Assembly: GCA_009746045.1 (NCBI GenBank)
Contig: RPFO01000299.1
Span: 706,001 to 770,000 of the forward strand
DNA: 64,000 nucleotides
Reading direction: 5' to 3'
DNA from: Mesostigma viride
Lineage: Eukaryota; Streptophyta; Mesostigmatophyceae; Mesostigmatales; Mesostigmataceae
Positions within the stretch are counted from its first letter, which is position 1. Every line of letters begins with the position of its first letter. Below, piece by piece: positions 42,613 through 52,369 of this stretch. The notes under the pieces were generated by a model that worked only from the letters and a program-made list of their open reading frames with translations, ran no database searches and was not told the origin of the DNA. A program made the position numbers and the translations under genes.

Positions 42613-44334
42613 TTACAGCTGAACGACGGCCTGGCGACCCGCGCCGATGTCCATGCGTGACCAGTCGGACTCGGCGAAGATGTACAAGACGAGGTCCGTG
42701 CCGCCTGTCTTGGAGACGCGGAGAGTGACGACGCTGGCCGTGCCCCTCAAGTCGAGACCTGACTGCCACCCCTCTCCAGCGGATGGCATGTTAAGGTGTG
42801 CTGCCATAGTGAAATATCGCGTGGGCCAATATGCCTCAGTCACGGTAATGGAGGCTGGAGCCCCAATGTTCCCTTGGTCGCCAAAAGTCGAGAGCAGATT
42901 CACCCATGCCTCTGTAGGACCCATAGAGTACGCTGGGGTCTGGTAATTCCCGTTGATGTCAAATTGGAAGCCAGTGAGCGTGTCGCCAGTATGGAAGAAC
43001 ATATTATTACCAGCACCGTTCGCAACGTCAGCGGCAGCAGAAACTTGGACTGCCAAAAGCTTCGAGGCGCTCATGGAAGATAAGCTCGCCTTCATTGAGT
43101 ATGCGTTACTCGTACCAAGCGACTGCTTTGTTGAAGTCCAAGTATTCCACGTGTATGGGATAGTCCCACCTTGTGCCAGCCGGCCGGGCCCACTTCAAAT
43201 GTTCCGCCGTCCAAGCCAAGTGTGTGACACTTTTGGTCGTTTTTTGCAAAAAAAAAATAAAATTTCGCACGAGTTCGCGTGATTTTCGCGTGATTTTCGC
43301 AAAATTTTCACACATTTTCGCACGATTTCGCACGATTTCGCACAATTTTGCATGATTTCGCACAATTTCGCATGGATTTCAACCAAGGGTCGTTTTGGGG
43401 AGTGACGTTTGACAAAATTTCGCATGAATTCACACACGTTGTGCACATCAAAATTTTTTACCGTCGACATTTTTCACATGAAATTTCGCACAATTTCAGC
43501 AAATTTCGCACAAATTCGCACGATTTCAGCAAATTTCACACGATTTCAGCAAATTTCGCACAATTTCGCACGATTTCGCACGACGAATCACTCTGCAGAG
43601 TGACGATCGTCGAAAAAGTCAAAAAAACGACCAAAAGTGTCACACTTTTCGGAACATTTGAAGTGGGCCCGGCCAGCCGACTAGACAGGACCTGGCCGAT
43701 GACATCTTCTTGAAATCGGTACACTTCGATGGACCAATAGATATCCTTGAGAGTATACGATAGGCCAGCCCCTGCTGCACTAGGGATGAGAACACCGGCA
43801 TCCATCAGTGTCACCCTGACCTCGATTGGTGGCATGAGAGACATGTCCACAATCCTTGGATTGCCGCTAAGAAACCCGATAAAATGATCAATGCACCCTG
43901 GTTTAGCGTCGGCTTCCGCAATATTCGCCACAGGGGCCGCGACGGCATTGTCAGCCCATCCAGCAGGCCTCTGAGATTGGTTGTACATAGCTCGACCCTC
44001 CATGAGACGCGAGCAGAGTATGGTACAACTGGCTATAATCGTTGATGTTGTCAACTTGCTGTCCTCCAATTACCAAGACTTCTAGTCGCTTGATTAGAGA
44101 CGAGGTGTGTGACGGAAATGTCGCATATCCAGCGGTAGTAGCCGTCCATCCCTTGAAGTTCATGCAGATGGTGTGCAAGTCGCAAAAACCGGACGTAGGC
44201 AGGCGCACGCTGATAGTCGACCCGTGACGCACGTCAGTGGCCGCGGAGGTAGTGGAGAGCTGCACCCTTTGGGTCATGTGCTGCCCGAGGGACTTGATGA
44301 CGTGCTGCATTGAGCGGGGGATAGCGCGATCCAT
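42613..44334 (-). pseudogene. MCP: PLV major capsid protein, broken by a frameshift and a MITE
   Basis: Reads in three pieces. The 5' piece (44334 to about 44000) has the PLV capsid pattern: FPSHTSSLIKRLEVLVIGGQ followed by NINDYSQLYHTLL. A one-base shift near 44000 moves coding to a second frame (to 43675), containing DIYWSIEVYRFQEDVIGQ. A 493-bp MITE then intervenes, and coding resumes from 43177 to 42613, ending in the typical C-terminus DWSRMDIGAGRQAVV. Without MITE and shift the gene would encode about 407 residues, normal for a PLV double-jelly-roll protein. The pieces stay alignable in frame after excision, so the damage is recent relative to family divergence. Confidence 0.85.
43182..43674. 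mobile_element. 493-bp MITE inside the capsid gene
   Basis: The termini GGCCGGGCCCACTTC and its complement, with ~55-bp imperfect inverted arms including GTGACACTTTTGGTCGTTTTT. The target AGCC is duplicated (43178-43181 and 43675-43678). The interior is almost entirely TTCGCACAA/TTTCGCACGA-type repeats. No coding capacity. Confidence 0.85.
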
Positions 44335-44362
44335 CGATGTATACCCATGTGCTTAGATTATT

Positions 44363-44650
44363 TTACCGTAAGATCTCTCCTAGTAATGGGTTGTCTTGTC
44401 GGTGAGCCTCGACCCTCTTGTCAAAGCTCGAGAGTGCCTTCAACCCAGCGTCCGCGAACCCCGCGATGTTGCTGAGCACCGGCGTGTTCCTCACGATTTC
44501 TCCTGGCACCCCTCCAAAAACGGCGTCCGCGGTCTTCAACAAAGCCTGTGCCGTGCGCGCGCCATGGCCGACCTTTCGAATAGCATCCCCCGCAGCATGG
44601 CCGACTTTACGAACGACAGAGGCGACCTTTCCGAAGACTCGATCAAACAT
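44363..44650 (-). CDS. Small basic amphipathic PLV protein
   Basis: 95 residues. The N-terminal half repeats V-x-R-K-V-G-H-A/G (VVRKVGHAAGDAIRKVGHGA) in a basic amphipathic helix, and the second half is hydrophobic and helical. Its size, composition and position between capsid and penton genes resemble the membrane-active or core proteins of adenovirus-like lineages (pVI/pX type). That equivalence is inference. Confidence 0.6.
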   Translation of the reverse strand: MFDRVFGKVASVVRKVGHAAGDAIRKVGHGARTAQALLKTADAVFGGVPGEIVRNTPVLSNIAGFADAGLKALSSFDKRVEAHRQDNPLLGEILR

Positions 44651-44651
44651 T

Positions 44652-45491
44652 TCAACTTTGATATGGTATAGGCTGAGAAAATTTGTCGTCTGGGTCCTTG
44701 AGCGCGACGTACTTCAAGACCCGCGATATCTTGCGGGCCTCTGAGCCGATCACTTTCTGCGGCGAGATGCGGAAGGCTAGCTGAGCAACCCAGTCGGTGT
44801 ACACGTCTATCGGCTGGTCATCCTCGTCCAACAACCGCAACGAGATGGAAGTTGGCGACTCTCTCAAATGCTGCCACAGAGGCTGGTACGACATCCACAC
44901 TATGGGCTCCAGGTACTGCGACATCACTGGCAGGACGGCAAGGAGCCCGCCATACTGGGCGCCCTGGGGGGAAGATACCACATTCCCGCGGACTAGGTCG
45001 GTGTACACGAACACGGAGCTCAACCGACCGTTTGTGGCAGGTCTGTTCGAAGTGAGAGACGTCGTGGATTGGTATGCTAGTGGGAGAAGGCCGAGTACCC
45101 TTCCTGCGTATTCAGAGACCTGGATGGAAAACGCATTGGGAGATGAAAAAGTGTACTTGCTCTTCGCGCGATCGTATGTCACCGTCATCCCAGGGTCGTG
45201 CACTCGTAGTGCGTTCTCAATGTTGGCCCTGTTCTCCAAACACGTGTATGAGCCGTGGGGGAGAAATATCTCATGGGTGTCTGATGTTACTTGTGTGGTG
45301 AAAAGGAACTTGTTATTTCTCGAAGTGATGTGCGCTTGCTCGTATGGGACTGAGAGTAACTCGAGACCCACGTCGTGGAAGTCGTCCAAAAGGCCCATGG
45401 GGATGTCCCACGTGGGAGCAGCCAAGTCACCCCTCGCCCTGTCAGCAGTTCTAAGGGTCAAAAGGATCGTCTCTTGAACATGGTCTTTCAT
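44652..45491 (-). CDS. Probable penton (minor capsid) protein
   Basis: 279 residues, predominantly beta. The segment LRESPTSISLRLLDEDDQPIDV..DWVAQLAFRI resembles the C-terminal region of Polinton/adintovirus/PLV penton proteins, which form the single jelly-roll vertex capsomer. It lies next to the capsid gene, as is usual. The frame is intact and its stop is one base from the next start. Identified by pattern and position. Confidence 0.55.
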   Translation of the reverse strand: MKDHVQETILLTLRTADRARGDLAAPTWDIPMGLLDDFHDVGLELLSVPYEQAHITSRNNKFLFTTQVTSDTHEIFLPHGSYTCLENRANIENALRVHDPGMTVTYDRAKSKYTFSSPNAFSIQVSEYAGRVLGLLPLAYQSTTSLTSNRPATNGRLSSVFVYTDLVRGNVVSSPQGAQYGGLLAVLPVMSQYLEPIVWMSYQPLWQHLRESPTSISLRLLDEDDQPIDVYTDWVAQLAFRISPQKVIGSEARKISRVLKYVALKDPDDKFSQPIPYQS

Positions 45492-45495
45492 ACGC

Positions 45496-45726
45496 TTAGC
45501 TCTCTACCATCAACTCCGATTTGATTTCGGGTCTATTCAGAACTACCACTTCGCCCTCTTTTGCGTCCTTGAAAGCGCGTTTGAGAGCGCGCTTTCCTTT
45601 CCCAGTCATAGGTTTCTTTCTACAATACAAAAACGCGGCCTCGATGAACTCTCGTGGCATGCTAGGGTACAGTACCATCCACTGAGAAATCTCGATCAGG
45701 TCAGACTCTGTGAAAATTGGATCCAT
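45496..45726 (-). CDS. Small PLV protein
   Basis: 76 residues; an N-terminal helical/aromatic half (LIEISQWMVLYPSMPREFIEAAFLYC) and a basic middle (KGKRALKRAFK). It is packed 4 bp from the penton-like gene. No family is recognised. Confidence 0.55.
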   Translation of the reverse strand: MDPIFTESDLIEISQWMVLYPSMPREFIEAAFLYCRKKPMTGKGKRALKRAFKDAKEGEVVVLNRPEIKSELMVES

Positions 45727-45755
45727 TGCGTAATATTATCACACACAGATATTTT

Positions 45756-46499
45756 TTAGGCACGGATACCCGTAGCCATTCCCAAGGCAGCTAACCTGGC
45801 TGCTCTCATCCTCTCTCTTCCACCCGAGCCAACTACCACTGGCTCACCGCCCACCGTCCTGCCTTGGGGCCTTTTATGAATTCTGTTGATATGAGTCGTC
45901 CTTCCGCCTTGGCTTTTAAAGTCCCTCGTGCATCCAGGCTCGGTGCACGGAAACCGGGCAGGTCCGGTTCCGGTATCTGATGTCAAAGGTGGCGCTGGCT
46001 CTCTAGGCACCGCGGTCTCACCAAAGACAAACATGGGATCCGTTCCCATTTCCGCCGTCTCCTTCCTCCCACTCGCACCACCTCGGTATATCTTCAACCT
46101 TCTACCGACCCTGAGACCTGTTGCTCTAGCGGGAGCTGCCGGTGGCGCCACTACAACCGGCTCATCGGATGTTGTAGCAGCTGCCGTCGTCGCTCCGCCA
46201 GCCGCGGTTGCTGGTGTGGCGACGCTTACGCCACCTCCTAATGAGTTGTCGATTGGCATCATCGGGACGCGAACCGGTTGCGCGACGTTGGACAGGGCCG
46301 CCAACAGAATCGCGTCTCTGAACCCGCGAGCTTCCGCTACTTTCCCCTTGGCAGCGGGAGCTCTGTGTGGTCGCGAGTTGATTACGATCGTGTTCTTGAC
46401 GGAATTGGAGGACCTAGAGGAGACTCTTGTGGACGTCGTAGTGGTAGGCGCGCGTTTTCGTCCTGAGCGTCGGCCGCGTTTCGTTTTCCTTGGTGGCAT
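45756..46499 (-). CDS. Basic C2H2 zinc-finger protein of the PLV
   Basis: 247 residues. A strongly basic N-terminus (PPRKTKRGRRSGRKRAP) precedes a Thr/Ser/Ala/Pro-rich linker. A single C2H2 finger, C-x4-C-x12-H-x4-H (CTEPGCTRDF...HINRIH), lies near residue 190, followed by a Gly/Arg tail. It plausibly binds viral DNA, as a packaging or core protein or a transcription factor. Confidence 0.7.
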   Translation of the reverse strand: MPPRKTKRGRRSGRKRAPTTTTSTRVSSRSSNSVKNTIVINSRPHRAPAAKGKVAEARGFRDAILLAALSNVAQPVRVPMMPIDNSLGGGVSVATPATAAGGATTAAATTSDEPVVVAPPAAPARATGLRVGRRLKIYRGGASGRKETAEMGTDPMFVFGETAVPREPAPPLTSDTGTGPARFPCTEPGCTRDFKSQGGRTTHINRIHKRPQGRTVGGEPVVVGSGGRERMRAARLAALGMATGIRA

Positions 46500-48419
46500 G
46501 TTTACTTATGCGAGAGATTTTTATGCGCTCGTCCACGTGATCGTCTTCGACACAGCCGTTGCGGCGGTCCCAGCTCGGGATTTGCAGAAGTTGTTGGATA
46601 GGGTGATAGGGGCAGAGTAGCCTGTTGGTGGGATCCGGTTTAAATGTAGCAGGATTTGGAACTTGCCATCATCTTCTGTGTACCCGGGGACGACGGACCA
46701 ATAAGGCGCGAATATCAGGAATGGGAGCCCGGTTCCCACTGCTTTTGCCTTCATTCGATAAGGGTTAGAGAGGTCGAGGATGGTTGGTAAGGCACCCGTG
46801 AAATTGACGCGAAGGTACACGTGCTCCAAGGACGTTGGCAAAGTGAGCTCGCTTTGGTTGGCTGGGTCGTGGAATGACAGCGTGGCCGTGGGGGTACCGT
46901 GCCATAGCTGAGGGATGAAGTAGTCGTACACAGGAGGCCGCAGACCGGGGATGGTGTGGGATATCCTCCGCGTCTCGTTGATGTCAGTGAACTGGGCGAC
47001 GTCTAACCCATGAGTTGTGCCTATTAGCACCAATGCGTTGTCATAATACCCACACACGCTCGTATCGAGGACAATAGCACCGGGTCCAGAAAGGGTGGGA
47101 CTGAGCACAGTGGCAAATGTGACCGTTGCAAGGTGAGTGAGCCCACCAACGACTGGTACAAACGTGTTTGCGAGGGTGGACGTGATGGTTACCGTGTTTG
47201 TCCCTGGGGTGAAGACATTTGTACCCCCTGCCCACTCCGCTCCAAAGACACATGTAACCTGCCCGGCAACATTGCTCACTTTTGTCGGGTCGAACCCCAT
47301 GACAACGCTGAACTTCTTAATGGCTTGACGGGCTGGAAGTACTCCATAGACACTAGGAACTCGGGGGTGATATAAGTGGTAAAAAGTGGTAAAATCTATA
47401 TCACCCGGTGGTAAAAAGTGGTAAAAAGTGATAAAAAGTGATAAAAAGTGATAAAAAGTGGTAAAAAAGGGGTAAAACTGGTGGTAAAAGGTGGTAAAAC
47501 AGGGGGTGGTAAAAGCCTTTACCACCTCCATTTTACCACCTGACCGCCATCGTGGTAAAAAATTACCACCAGGTGGTAAAAACGAGGGTGAAAACAGGTG
47601 GTAAAAAATTACCACCATGGAGGTGAAAAAATCGGTGGTAAAAATGGTAAAAAATATGGAGGGAAAAAACGCAGATAGATCTCACTAGGAACTCGGCTTT
47701 GAGAATGGGTGAGAAAACACGTTTCTCACCTGGGTGAGATGACCCAAAAAAGGTGAGAAAAGGAGAAAACGTGAGAAAAATCTCAAAAAACAGGACGTGA
47801 ATCAACAGCACTGGTCAAATCAGGGCAATCAAAATCGCTTCATTAAAATGTTTAAATAATAAATGTTTATAGCCGTCAAGAACCTATCGATTCATACTAC
47901 CCATTCAGAGGCTGTTCTGAAATTGTAACCATTGATCATTTTTAATGAATCATCTATACAACACTGTTATGGCTTTATGACACATCCGTCATTGCCTTTC
48001 ATCTTATACGATAGCAGCTAGTGGTTAACGAAGCTGGTCGCTTGCTAGGGCATCATGCTGACCGCTCCCATTTCATTCCCGTGGCGCCTGCAAGAATCCA
48101 AGCAAGCCGCGACACAAGATGCAAGAGAACAAAAAGATATCAGATCCTTGACATAGACATCACCATTCTACAAGGAAGAGCTCGCCAGCACCTAACGGTC
48201 CATGCAGCAAATGTGTAGAATACGATTTAAGACCCAACACTCACTCTTATGGCAAAGCAGCCCATACACATGAATCACACCATGCGCCAGATGTCACACG
48301 AGCAAGCCACAACGTTGTCGTCGGATCAGAAAGCAACAAACGTGAAAACGCTAGCGGCCCAAATCTGAGATTCCGCGGAACACAGAAAATAAGAAAGCTC
48401 AGAAGCTACCAGCAAGGGA

Positions 48420-48545
48420 TCGAACATAGGACCTTTGGCAGGATTTCGCGGCTGTGTGAGTCTCCTGATCCGAAGGCATCTCACTTAAGTAACGTTTCGA
48501 AACAGCCAAACTGCGAAAACCCTCTTACCGGAGAGTTTTGCCAAT
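48420..48545 (-). repeat. SINE-like piece inside the foldback element
   Basis: The minus strand contains TGTTCGATCCC, a good B-box, followed by CTTGCTGGTAGC. No full tRNA fold is evident. The rest of 47800-48420 is unremarkable AT-rich DNA. Confidence 0.35.
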
Positions 48546-48676
48546 ATCAAGGAGACAACCAGCGCAGGTCAGAAATCGGGAGAATCCGGACCATGGTAGC
48601 TCGAGCCTGCCGTTATCTTGTCCGCGCTGTCGAGCCGTGCAGGATTATGAATATGAATGGAGATGGAAATGTGTAG
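48546..48676 (-). repeat. Dispersed repeat family C, inverted copy
   Basis: The complement of 22427-22592, starting TATCAAGGAGACAACCAGCGC. It is nested within the foldback element. Confidence 0.65.
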
Positions 48677-49689
48677 CCTTACATGCGAAATAATGGCCGG
48701 CTGACGTGAAGAGCGACTAGATGACCTAGACGGTGGGGCCGGACACAGCTTGCTTGTTTGTGTTTCATCGTGGGCAACGAGTCCAACGACTACTTTCTCT
48801 GGGTTGCAAACTGCGGCAAATTGAACGCAAACCTCATCATGAAATCTTGACCGTCGAAATGTAACGATCCGACGACTTATGCAGTATGCCGCGTAATTTT
48901 TTGCGGGAGAGCCGTTGGGCCGGTTCCCGACGCGGGCGACCAGTGGTTTGCATTAAGTTAACTTACCTGAAGTTTTCCAACAGAAGTTACCCAAGCCGCA
49001 CGATGGCACTCATCGACGGCCTCAGTCTGCTGACGCGTCGGCCCGATTTTGGCGGCACCCAATTTGACCCCAACGGTACCTACCGACAAAGGGCATACAT
49101 TACCTTTCACGCGCACCACGACCCCTTCGAGCTCTGCTATGGCGGTGGTGCCGTGGGGCCCGCATCAGACTGCGGGCCCTTATCTTCTATGGCGGTGCTG
49201 CCGTTGGGCCCGAATCAGACTGCAGGCCCTTTATGCAGGCGGGCCCTTCATGCATGTCACTTATTTATTCTTCTGCATACAAATATGAAGCCAAGAAGTC
49301 GTGTCCTCCGGATTTTTGCATTTGCACCGTGTGCAGTTCTTGGACGTTTGGAAACATGCATGGCATATGGCTAATGTAATGACTGACTAGCTAGACCGTT
49401 TCAGTGGTTTTTCATTTGCGGGTATTTCCTCGTAAATGGTGGGAAAGCGATCGCAGCAATGGTTCTCACCACTAGACACTCCCGGCCAGTGAAGCCCGAT
49501 TAACGTCCTCATCAAGCAACCTGTTTCCGGCCCCACTGTATAGGTCATCTTACATTCGCTCTTTGCGTAAGCCAGCCATAATTTCAATGAACAAGGCTAC
49601 ACATTTGCATACTCTTTTCTTGGTTATCGGTGTGCCTTTGTTTGAATGCAGGGGTTATCGCTGTGCCGACACAACGCGTTCAACGTGCT

Positions 49690-49960
49690 GGGCATCAAAT
49701 GAGGGATCTGGGCGACCACCAGTGCCCGACTAGTGTCACCACTGCCTTCCGGACCTGAGGGCAAGGCTGCAGCCGGAGCTGCAGACGTATTTTCAGGGCT
49801 TAGCGCAGCCGCCAGGCTGCCTGTGTCGAGGAGCGTTTGCTCATCACATATTGCGCAATAGCTTCGGAAAATTATATCAGCGTGTGCGTCTTAGAAAGAC
49901 GAAGCGATTGTGATATTCACAGCCGAATTCGGTGCCCAAACGAGAAAGTTATGATCTCCG
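49690..49960. mobile_element. LINE family A 5' fragment inside the foldback element
   Basis: Resembles 31190-31500 and 24270-24545 (CCAGGCTGC..TTGCGCAATAGCTTCGG, ACGAAGCGATTGTGATATTC, GCCGAATTCGGTGCCCAAAC). No ORF1p segment remains. Confidence 0.55.
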
Positions 49961-51660
49961 CTGTCAGCCATGGCTACCTCGTGGCTCGCGGCTTTGATGG
50001 TACATTGGCTATATTGTATGATAACCCTATAATCCACCTTAGTGGTGCTGAGTTTTTTTTCACATTAATGACTTAATGAAATAAAGCTCATGATTTTTCT
50101 CGTGGTATACTGTTGGGGCAGGCGCAGGCGCAAGAAGTCTCCTACGGTTGACAAACACCATATGTAGCAGGTTCACCTGACAACCATGCCAATATTTTGA
50201 TGATTGAATGAATAAAGATGCTTTTCTTGTCGTTTTGCGCCTGACATTTTTGTCGGTTTAGCACTTGTGTTTTTACCACTTGTGTGCATGCTCATGTGGT
50301 ATTTTTTTAACCACTTTTTATCACTTCTTTGGTTTTACCACTTTTTATCACTTTTTACCACTTGCACAAGCCTTTTACCACCACTTTACCACTTTTTACC
50401 ACAAAGTGGTAAAAAGTGGTAAAATATACCACTTTTTTACCACTTTTTATCACTTTATATCACTTTATATCACTTTTTATCACTTTTTACCACCCTTAGA
50501 CCTCTTTTACCACCTCGAGGCGGTAAAAAGGTGGTAAAAAGTGATAAAAAGTGGTAAATTTACCACCCCCGAGTTCCTAGTGGAGTTGGACAGGGTACGT
50601 CACGAGTTGCGCCTCATAAGACGTTGTTGGGCACTTGACCACTGTGTGAATCATGCTTTCATCCGTCAACGTGAGCTCCTTGAACCATAGATTGGTAGCT
50701 CCAGGCACTGGCTTTGTTACGGAATACTTGCCGAAGATGGAACAGTTCTGCCCCGCGGTGCCCCGGTGTCGTAGTTGGATCACATCTCCTCCCTTTGTAC
50801 AGGTCCCGGAGGGGTTATTCGTGAAGATGGAATCTAGCTCAACAGCCGTGAGATCGTCTTCGATGTTCGCTATTTCAATGGCGTGGTATTCTCCTGACAG
50901 GTGCATAACTGGCCGTAGGGGCATTGGCACGTATGGATCAATGATATCTGTTGGCGTGGATGTGAAAATCCCGGCGCTGTTTGAGATTTTTGTCATCTGA
51001 CTCATCCTAGTTGGGAGTGTCTTGGCTATATACCTCTCGACTATTCCGTCAGACCGTCGTCGAAACGCAACCCAGTAACTCAACTGCTGCCTCCACGAGC
51101 TATTGAGTGTGTATCGCACTCTTGCCTTGAGGTTGTCATACAGGTCGAGAGCATAGTCGGAGTGGTGAAGGTTGACCCCAAGCATGGCCCAATGGGTCGT
51201 TTGAGCGTTTCTCCAATTTGAGTGTCCGTCCGTAACGGCCGGATGATACTTTCCAGATAAACTCATCGTGTTCTCAGCAAATGACACAAAAGCGTCATTG
51301 CTTCCGAGATACATGCGAAAACACATGCAGAACGGACCGTCTATTAACTCGTTTGCAAAAACGACACACTTTGATGGAGCCGGCGTGGCTGTTTTTATCA
51401 AATAAAAGCTCGTGGGGTCATTCGGTTCAAAGTAGTACTTCGATGACTCTGCCTGAGAAGTCGTGAAGATATTACGAGAAAGGACGTCTAAACTGCGAAG
51501 GTTGTCATGAGTCCCTTCTACTGTCGCGTTCTCCCCAGAGAGGTTGGGGTAGTCTCTTGGGCATGTGAAGCTGTAATAAATGTCCGTATTAGCGCTTTCG
51601 TGGTCGGTTGGTGTGTACGTGAAATAGTTAATCCCTGACAAGGTTGCCTTGACACCCCCA

Positions 51661-52275
51661 TTAATTAATTAATTAATTAAACTCGTGCTCCCGTTGGGGA
51701 GTCACGGAGCACCGAAGTGCTTTTAATCCCTGTGTGTGCACTACAGGAGAAAGGGCAGAGACCCCCAGTCTCCTTCATGCCAAAGGCATGCCACAGCTGC
51801 AATCGGGCGCGGCTAGCGAAAAGGACAGGCTAACGATCCGGCAAACTGTGGGTGCAATAAGACCCATGTGAGCATATCATAGCAAGGAGCGTGGGCAAGT
51901 AATCTGAACATAGCCAGGGCGTAGCATGGCTGTACTAGGACTAGGCTAAGGCTATGGCTGGTTGTGTACCGTGCGTTGGCGGCACGTGACTAGGTGTGTT
52001 GGCACAGCTAGGCATGGCTGCCTTAGCGGCAGTGACGCCAATGGTTACAAGCTAGGGCTATTGCTATTCTAGCCCGCTGGGGGCGTCCACATCTTGTGGT
52101 TGATCATCAGGTCCCCGCCCCTCCAGTACACCTTGGGCTTCTGGGGGTCCTGCTTATGGCGGAGGTATTCCGGCCACAGGTCGCGTCGCTGCTGTTGCTG
52201 AGCGGGGGTGAGGTCGTCATCCAGCGTCCAGGTGAGGTCGTGCAACCGCTTGCGACGAGAGAGGAACCGCTGCTT
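51661..52275 (-). mobile_element. 5'-truncated LINE (family B) with 9-bp target duplication
   Basis: Flanked by ACACCCCCA at 51652-51660 and 52276-52284. The tail at the left end is (TTAA)n, so the element runs on the minus strand with its 3' end at 51661. It encodes the C-terminal ORF1p-like segment RFLSRRKRLHDLTWTLDDD... and the standard family 3' region. Tail plus duplication are the signature of target-primed reverse transcription. Confidence 0.9.
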
Positions 52276-52369
52276 ACACCCCCATCTATATGCAAGTTGA
52301 AACTGACTGGGTTTTCGAGGTTCATCCCCCACCCAACGACAGGGTCCGCCAGTGCTGTAATTGCTATCC

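Larger units (their letters stand above)
47353..50580. mobile_element. 3.2-kb foldback/Helitron-like element in the structural gene
   Basis: The ends are CTAGGAACTCGGGGGTG and its complement. Inside each end lie arrays of GTGGTAAAAA/GTGATAAAAA words (47375-47660 and, inverted, 50270-50570) that could fold back. The insertion lies exactly between A and T of the gene with no target duplication, and both termini read CTAG, which fits Helitron-type insertion. The inverted ends are unusual for a classical Helitron. A second CTAGGAACTCGG occurs at 47689. The centre (47800-50240) carries relics of repeat C, a SINE-like piece and a LINE 5' region, and no transposase. Confidence 0.75.

Noticed and set aside
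43106-43363. 85-residue frame running from the MITE into the capsid region
   Set aside because: Most of it translates the TTTCGCACAA repeat, and it is out of the capsid frame.
47133-47618. Leader of the 365-residue frame encoded by TTTACCAC repeats (FTTFYHFLP-like residues)
   Set aside because: This part belongs to the inserted element. The viral reading starts at 47352.
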